This document shows, piece after piece, positions 25,500 to 64,000 of a stretch of DNA of 64,000 nucleotides. Below the pieces are notes generated by a model that had not been told where the DNA came from, ran no database searches, and saw only the letters and a program-made list of their open reading frames with translations. This DNA comes from Alviniconcha marisindica (Eukaryota > Mollusca > Gastropoda > Provannidae), in the NCBI GenBank assembly GCA_018857735.1, contig JABMCL010002673.1, positions 1,011,001 through 1,075,000 of the forward strand. The letters are read 5' to 3'. A program made the position numbers and the translations under genes. How positions within the stretch are numbered: position 1 is the first letter of the stretch; every line of letters starts with the position of its first letter.

Positions 25500-25680
25500 C
25501 ACTGAAACGGCAGCAGTTTCATGTGGCCCCAGCCATGCCAGCGCTTTAAGAACACCACTTCAGTGGATATTCCAAAAAACACGCTATAAAAAGCTAGTCA
25601 CTCATGCAGAATCACATGCAAGCACAGTGAGTCTGCTCGAGAGCGGAGAACAGCGCTATATAAAAGCAATCATCATCATC
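25500..25680 (+). mobile_element. Probable SINE 3' part with (ATC)n tail
   Basis: Ends gagcggagaacagcgctata, then taaaagcaatcatcatcatc, a tail type common to invertebrate SINEs. A similar gagcggagaatagtgttgta lies at about 28121. Confidence 0.45.
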
Positions 25681-25689
25681 TTATGGTAA

Positions 25690-26060
25690 GGCAATTGCTT
25701 ACCATGAACTATAAAGGGCAGGCTCTCAGATAAGTGGTCTTAACAGAGACTAGAGAGGCAGTCTTTGGAGAGAGGTTCATATACCCCACACTTTGAAGGG
25801 TAGGCTTGTAGAAGAAGTCTTAACAGAGGGAAGTCTTTGGTGAGAGGTTCATTTTTACTGAACTATGAAGGGTAGGCTTGTACAAAAAAAAAAGCAGTCT
25901 GAACAAAGCAGAGGTTTTTGGTTAGACCGAGAGATTCATTTATATTGAACTATGAAGGGTAGGCTGCTAAAACAAAAACAAAAAGTGGTCTTAACACAGG
26001 GGCAGTCTTTTGTGAGGGTGGTCCTTTGTGAGGGCGGTCTTTCATCAGGGGTTCCATCGT
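25690..26060. repeat. Degenerate 75-90-bp repeat, about 4 units
   Basis: aactatgaagggtaggct plus cagtctttggtgagaggttc recurs with drift. Related sequence occurs at 39570-39720, and in reverse near 36060-36105. Confidence 0.75.
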
Positions 26061-26999
26061 ACCTTCTAACACCAATACTGAATAGTAGGATTCTATTTGT
26101 TCACTTCTGTGCACAGTACACTCACTTACAAATATCATGCTTAAAAAATAGAAAGAAAAAAAAAGAAGCTTATTCCATCTTGTGACTGTTCACACAAACC
26201 AGGCACACACAAAATTTGAGGGAGAAAGTTGTCGTGTCTCAACGTCTTTTCTAAACTCTGTCAGTTTTGCAACGTGAAGAATGAGAAACAGTCCTGGAAA
26301 TAGGATTTGATCACAACAGAGCTTGTATGTACAATAATAATATCATAGACAAATGTACACAGTCATAATATATTACTCATTATACATAGCACACAAACAC
26401 ACACAGACACCCCCACCTTTCCAAACAAACAAACAGTGCAAGTATTTGTAAATAAAATGATGTAGCAAGACGTTTTTCCTCCTTGATCCTTACAAGGACA
26501 ACAGCTACAGAAAATGACAATTTCACCACATCAGTTCATAACTATAGATCTGGGGTACTGGCTTTCAACAGCCACCATTTTTGTCCTCTCTCTTTTCTTC
26601 TTCTTTTTTCTCCTCTTTCTCTTGTTTGTTTTTGGTACAGATCTTCACAAATGTAAAAACACTACAAAAAACACACTAAAGAGACACTACAATTTAAAAA
26701 ATAAATAAATTCAAAGACCCTCCCCCCCCCCCCCCCCCCACCAAACAACTGGGTTCAGAAAGTGGGACTGGGGTGATGGGAGTGGCTGGTGGGTGGGATG
26801 GCAACGAGATACATCTTGTCATTTTTCCGTCACTATGCTAGAAACCATCTAGTAAATCATCCTTTAAAGATGAGTTTTCAGTCATACATCAATTTCCTTT
26901 TTACTTCTTCTAAATGCCACGCGAGTCTTCCTTGAAAGCAGCCCCATTGTTATACAGTGGTGAAGACGGCAGAATGAAAAAAACACGAATGTGAAATAG
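26061..26999. other. No gene seen
   Basis: AT-rich, with a C run at about 26723-26739. Confidence 0.4.
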
Positions 27000-27235
27000 G
27001 AGTGTTGCACACAACACATCCATCAAACGCAGATTTGACAGCTGGATGCAACCGTATTGTGATGGCATTTACACACAACAAGCAGGTACATACATTGTGT
27101 TTTTTGATGGAGGAGTTAACCACACAACACATCCACCGAACGCAGATTTGACAGCCGGATGCAAATGCAATGTGGTGGCATTTAAGCACAATAAGCAGGT
27201 ATGTACAGTGTGCTTACATTGTGTGTTCAGTGCCG
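27000..27235. repeat. About 110-bp tandem duplication
   Basis: cgcagatttgacagctggat and caagcaggta blocks occur at about 27028 and 27140. Confidence 0.85.
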
Positions 27236-28159
27236 CATAAATGTATGAATGTCCCCTCAAAAAACAACAGACTTTACTCTCTCCTTTCTATGCAAATGCA
27301 CACTCTCTTTCTCCCTCACACTCACATGCACACTCCCTCTCTCCCTTGCACTCACATACACTCTCTCTCTCTCTCACTCATGCTCACGTGCACAGCATTA
27401 TGACGTAAACAGCTAAAATCCGAGGCTACAGCAAGTGGCTATCACATGCATTAAAATGGTACTGATGATGTGTAATAATCACACAAATGGTAATTAATGC
27501 TAATTATGCAGTTCAAAAATGAGCAGTTTACTTGGAGAAAGAAAAAATAAAATAAAAATGAAACAAAAACACCTTAAAACCAACCAAACAATAATTAAAA
27601 AAAAAAAAAACATCAAAAAAATCCCCTCAATCAAATGTTTTCAAGTTGAGAAATGGAAGCAAGAATGGGCACAGTAAAAAATAAAAAATAAAAGACCCCC
27701 CCCCCCCCCCCCCCCCCCTTGAATCAGAGGATTGAACTGAATATAACATTTGTTGAAAAGAGGGTTTAGGCTGTAACAGACTAGTACATCATCACCAAAA
27801 GGGGAGGGTGGTGGGTGGGGGGTGGGGGGAGGGTCAGTGTGGATGCAGGCAGGAGGGGTGGTGGTGGTGGTGGGGGGGGGGGGGTCAGTGTGGATGCAGG
27901 CAGGAGGGGTGGTGGTGGTGGGTGGGGGTATAACATTATCTCATGAGCATACACTTAAAGTGAAAACTGGCCACCACAACACAACATGGACGCACATGCT
28001 GTTGTTAGTTGGTTAAACATGTATAATGCCGAGTTGCCTCCAAAGAGGTACTAGTGTGGACCAAGATCCCAGGAGGTGGGGGAAGGGAGACTATACCTAA
28101 CGCCAATGAGTTGGTTGCAAGAGCGGAGAATAGTGTTGTATAAAAACAGAACAAAACAA
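27236..28159. other. No gene; C run, G-rich duplicated block
   Basis: A run of about 22 C lies at 27697-27718. gtcagtgtggatgcaggcag plus a GGT-rich tail is duplicated at 27832 and 27885. Confidence 0.6.
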
Positions 28160-28386
28160 AAAACGCTACACTGTCACCACCAGAATGAACGACCTGAATG
28201 ACTCCTGCATTAAGATGGGCAGTGATGAGAGCCATTTTAATGTTTCATTAACTGTGAGGGACAGCGTCACAAGACAGAGTTCCCAGACCACAAATTTCAA
28301 AGAGTGAGGAGAGCTGAAGCGGAATTAAACCGAGGTCCCTCTGCTTACCAGCCTGACATCTTACCGCTAGGCCAAGCTGGTGCACA
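28160..28386 (-). mobile_element. tRNA-derived SINE, minus orientation
   Basis: Reading on the minus strand, the 5' head has a tRNA-like box A (TTGGCCTAGCGGTAAGA) and a box B derivative (GGTTTAATTCC). The body contains a tgtggtctg word and gttaatgaaacattaaaatg. The same body and head occur at 51389-51602, and a diverged head at 62281-62410. It lies in or beyond the 3' UTR of the exchanger. Confidence 0.85.
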
Positions 28387-28660
28387 CAAGGACGCACATA
28401 TGAGCAGCAAAGCCACAAAAGGTCCAGCCCCCCCAAAAAACCAACAACTTCACACGAACATCTGAGCACTCTGGTGTAGAACTGAGCCCAAATTGAGAAT
28501 TTCAAAGTGAATAAAAGGGGGTTTTAGGGACCCCCCTCCATTGTTCATGCAGAAATGATAACTGTACACGCAAAACATTTGGAAACCCACACACAAAACA
28601 ATAAGAAACTCATACTTGCAGACACTTGTGAAATGATGCCCACCATTAATAATCAACAAT

Positions 28661-28666
28661 TTTATT
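28661..28666 (-). terminator. Candidate poly-A signal of the exchanger (AATAAA on minus)
   Basis: AATAAA on the minus strand, about 860 nt after the stop, is followed on the minus strand by a TG-rich stretch (tgtgtgtggg near 28590). Alternatives are ATTAAA at 28777-28782 and AATAAA at 25293-25298. If correct, the 3' UTR is about 0.9 kb. Confidence 0.4.
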
Positions 28667-28904
28667 CTGTTTCACACAGATGCAAGAAGAAAACAGCTGA
28701 ACAAACACAGAGCAAGGAAAAGCAGGGTTATCGGTTGCACAAAAAATGCTGTGCAGCTGTCAAGCATTTCAACATCTTTAATGGGTTTGATATCTGATGG
28801 TGGGTGGGGGGAATGGGGGGCATGGGTGGGGGTGTGGGGTTCTTCACTGTAGCTAAGGAACCAAATTCAAATTACGTCTCACGTTTACATTTCCAGACGC
28901 AGTC

Positions 28905-29075
28905 TAAACCATTTGACTTTCCGTCCAGATGTGCAGCCTTACTTTCTGCATTCTGTCCAGATGTGCAGCCTTACTTTCTGCATTCTGTCCAGATGTGCAG
29001 CCTTACTTTCTGCATTCTGTCCAGATGTGCAGCCTTACTTTCTGCATTCTGTCCAGATGTGCAGCCTTACTTTCT
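28905..29075. repeat. 32-bp minisatellite, 5 units, in the probable 3' UTR
   Basis: agatgtgcagccttactttc followed by tgcattctgtcc is repeated perfectly four times, with flanking partial units. Confidence 0.96.
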
Positions 29076-29084
29076 ACCATCATC

Positions 29085-29521
29085 GTGTTGTTGAACAGGG
29101 TGGACTCTTGATGCTGATTCTTCCATGAAAGTGAAGCAAGGTAGAAGACAATGTTGCTGTTGATTTCAACAGCTGGGAGTCTGGATGATGATTCTCTCAT
29201 CACAGCTTACCAACAAGTGCCAGAAAGCAAAAGCTGGTGTCGCTGTCACCGTTTTTCAGTTCAAGTAAGATGAAAGCTTGGATGCTGAATTTCCCCCCCA
29301 CCACATTGAAAACAGCTGGCGAAAGCTGGTGATGGTGCTGGTGTTCTCAGGTTGACAAAAATGAAAGTTTGCAAGCTGACTTGCCCATCACAGCGAACCA
29401 CTCAGTAAAAGCTGGTGTTGCTGTTGTTGTTCTTCAGATGATGAAGACAGAAGTCTAGACGCTGACCTTCCCATCGCGGCTATCCAGCACAGAAAGCGAG
29501 CGGTGTTGACGCTGGTGACGT
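29085..29521 (-). repeat. Probable 3' UTR with degenerate about 100-bp repeats
   Basis: Words such as aaagctggtgttgctgttg and gatgctgatt...cccatcacagc recur about four times from the stop codon outward, with more divergence than other arrays. Confidence 0.6.
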
Positions 29522-61725
<32,204 letters not shown>

Positions 61726-61864
61726 TGCCTTTTAGTGGCGGGGATCGTGCAGGGTGTATTAACTATACAGCACGTCACAACGATCGGGTTCAGTCATCAC
61801 GTCACCGGTCCTCGTGCACCTGGGCTTTTCGAGTTCTGTTCTGGCTGTTCCGCCGAGCACATAA

Positions 61865-61872
61865 ATTATATA
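61865..61872 (-). promoter_or_regulatory. TATA-like box (TATATAAT) of the exchanger
   Basis: About 140 bp upstream of the ATG on the minus strand, in a CpG-containing region. A start site about 30 bp downstream would give a 5' UTR of roughly 110 nt. This is inferred only, and an upstream non-coding exon is possible. Confidence 0.35.
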
Positions 61873-62280
61873 GCGGCGGACGGCACTGTTTGTCGTGTTT
61901 CAGGCGATCACTGACAGCACTCCGAGTGAACGCCAATTTTCTTGCCGTCGGTAAAAGCCGATGTTGCATGTATCGACTTTCTGCTGTAGGATCCAACGGG
62001 GTGAAAAGATTAGTAAATTCGACCGCTGACGAAGTTTGGCTTCTGTTTTTTGTTTGTTTGTTTGTTCTCCCGTTTTTTGGTTATTTTTGTCACCTTGTCC
62101 TCCCCCTCCCCCCTCCCGCGTCTTCTTCTTTTTGTTGCTTTTTTTTCTGCTTTGTACCTCGTGTTTACCGCCATACCGAAGGCGATTCAGCTAGGTCTCT
62201 TTTGCCGTGTCCTTCAGTAGTGTAAAAGGTGCGACTTGTACTACTACTACTACTACTACTGCTACTACTACTACTACCGT
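61873..62280. other. Upstream region, no gene
   Basis: T-rich + strand; a (TAC)n run lies at 62240-62277. Confidence 0.5.
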
Positions 62281-62410
62281 GGGCCAGTTTGGACTAGCGG
62301 TAATGCGTCATAGGAAGCCGGTAAGCGGATGACGTGGCTGCGATCCCCTAGCTTCGGCTTTTCCCTTTTCTTCAAAAGATGTGGGGTTGTATAAGGGCAG
62401 ACTGATCCCC
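62281..62410 (+). mobile_element. Diverged tRNA-SINE head
   Basis: tttggactagcggtaatg and a decayed box B (gctgcgatccc), followed by cttcggctttt and tcaaaagatgtgg as in the copy at 51389. The body is missing. It joins directly onto the array to its right. Confidence 0.7.
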
Positions 62411-62417
62411 CTTTTGG

Positions 62418-63520
62418 CCCCTCTTTAATGTTGCTTTACGACCACAAGACCCCAAGGCTATAGGGGGGGGACCCAGACGGCCCCCTCGACTTTCACACAG
62501 CTCCTAACTCGTCAAAACAAGTTCAGTGTTTTTTTACGACCATAGAATGCACGGCGATTAGGGGCTTTCTTTGACTTACACCCGGACGTCCACCTCACTT
62601 TCACCAGCTCCTGAATCGTCAAGAACGTTCATTTGCTTTACGACCTAGGATCGCACGGACGATTAGGGGCTTCTTAGCTTACAGCCCAGGAGTCCACCTC
62701 GACTTTCACACAGCTCCTGAAATTGTAAAAAAGTTCAATTTGCTTTACGACCATAGAGATCGCACGGACGATTAGGGACTTTTTTGCCAGCCCCGGGCGT
62801 CCACCTCGACTTTCACAAGCTCCTGAACTCTGTCAAGAAAGGTTCAAAGCTGCTTTACGACCACAGAGATCGCACGGACTTAGGGAAACCAAAACCCAGG
62901 ACGTCCACCTCGATTTCACCACCCCGAACTCTGTCAAAAAAGGTTTAATGCTGCTTTACGACCACAGAGATCGCACGGACGATTAGGGACTTTCTTAGAC
63001 TTACAGCCCAGGACGTCCACCCCGACTTTCACACAGCTCCTGAACTCTGTCAAGAACAGGTTCAATGCTGCTTTACGACCACAGAGATCGCACGGACGAT
63101 TAGGGACTTTCTTAGACTTACAGCCCAGGACGTCCACCTCGACTTTCACACAGCTCCTGAACTCTGTCAAGAACAGGTTCAATGCTGCTTTACGACCACA
63201 GAGATCGCACGGACGATTAGGGACTTTCTTAGACTTACAGCCCAGGACGTCCACCTCGACTTTCACACAGCTCCTGAACTCTGTCAAGAACAGGTTCAAT
63301 GCTGCTTTACGACCACAGAGATCGCACGGACGATTAGGGACTTTCTTAGACTTACAGCCCAGGACGTCCACCTCGACTTTCACACAGCTCCTGAACTCTG
63401 TCAAGAACAGGTTCAATGCTGCTTTACGACCACAGAGATCGCACGGACTATTAGGGACGGGGAGCCCAGGACGGCCACCTCGACTTCTGATGTAGTTCTT
63501 GAGCTCCGACGTCCCTCTCT
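62418..63520. repeat. 117-bp minisatellite, about 10 units, with an open frame
   Basis: Left units (62418-62930) are degenerate. From 62947 the units are nearly identical (62947, 63064, 63181, 63298, 63415). The minus strand is open from 63548 to 62934 (204 codons), repeating a 39-residue unit containing LTEFRSCVKVEVDVLGCK. The last unit has the 107-bp form seen in intron 2. Confidence 0.95.
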
Positions 63521-64000
63521 CTACTCCCGCTGTTTGTTGACCCAGCATGGTGACTCACCATACAAAAGAACATCATTATTCATAATTTATGCATTTATTA
63601 TAAACAATAAGTTTTTTTTTTTTTTTTTGGTATAGTGTCGTTACGCTCAGAAATGTTGTGTAACTGTAACTACTCCCACAACAGCTCACTGAGGCCACAC
63701 TGCTTTGACGACAGTGTAGGTATGACGTCATGGAGACCTGACAATTATTTCATCGTTCCTATTTGGGACATGCACCGAAACACGCCCAGTCACAACACCA
63801 CGAAGTTTGTTGTTTTTTAAATTAAAAATAATTCATGCCAACCACGACGTACTATTTCTCATCCATTACTCATGTGTCGTATTAGTTTACAGGCCGTGCA
63901 CGCTTACGCCTGTCGTCTTTCAGATCGGAAAGCGCGCATGTGCTGAGCTTGCCAAAGGCTGACAACGCCGTCGTGGATAACCAGCGCAATCCGACATTCA
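63521..64000. other. No gene seen
   Basis: A T run lies at 63611-63627. An acceptor-like gtcgtctttcag at about 63922 on the + strand leads to a frame that stops quickly. Nothing supportable was found. Confidence 0.4.

Noticed and set aside
63921..63960. Sequencing-adapter-like word (agatcgga)
   Set aside because: The match to the common adapter breaks after eight to nine bases and the surrounding sequence is ordinary.

Overview
The window is eukaryotic nuclear DNA: one intron-rich gene with GT-AG junctions, tRNA-derived SINEs, short inverted-repeat elements and very many tandem repeats, and no prokaryotic features. The mix of (GT/CA)n, (AG)n, long poly-C/poly-G runs, TTAA-flanked MITE-like elements and a SINE family resembles a marine mollusc, probably a gastropod. 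That assignment is an inference from general appearance; no search was possible.

The one certain gene is a complete ClC-type chloride/proton exchanger of the ClC-3/4/5 group on the minus strand. I rebuilt 20 coding exons (ATG at 61725, TAG at 29522). All 19 introns are GT-AG, all phases agree, and the product is 815 residues. It carries GSGIP (237-241), the gating glutamate E281 in GKEGP, the proton glutamate E338, GLFIP (522-526), the central tyrosine Y627 and two C-terminal CBS domains ending in DPESILFN. A good start context with an in-frame stop three codons upstream, and a TATA-like box about 140 bp before the ATG, fit a 5' end near 61.8 kb.

Layout. 1-20.3 kb: no identified gene except a possible 14-codon C-terminus at the left edge; T-rich on the + strand and full of minisatellites (units of 104, 148, about 97, about 80, 21, 55, 31 and 43 bp) and MITE-like elements. 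About 20.3-20.7 kb: base skew flips to A-rich, which looks like the meeting point of two convergent transcription units. 20.7-29.5 kb: probable 3' flank/3' UTR of the exchanger. 29.5-61.7 kb: the exchanger gene. 61.7-64 kb: its promoter region, a SINE head and a 117-bp minisatellite with an open frame.

The most unusual signal is that several exons of the exchanger have left partial copies of themselves ('exon shards') in neighbouring introns: exon 2 (with its donor), exon 3 (donor side), exon 7, exon 14 (acceptor side, about eight extra copies) and exon 15. Some keep splice-site sequence. In the exon 2 array a shared CACCAG appears to be the deletion joint. A second notable point is a histidine (H686) where human ClC-5 has the ATP-stacking tyrosine of CBS1.
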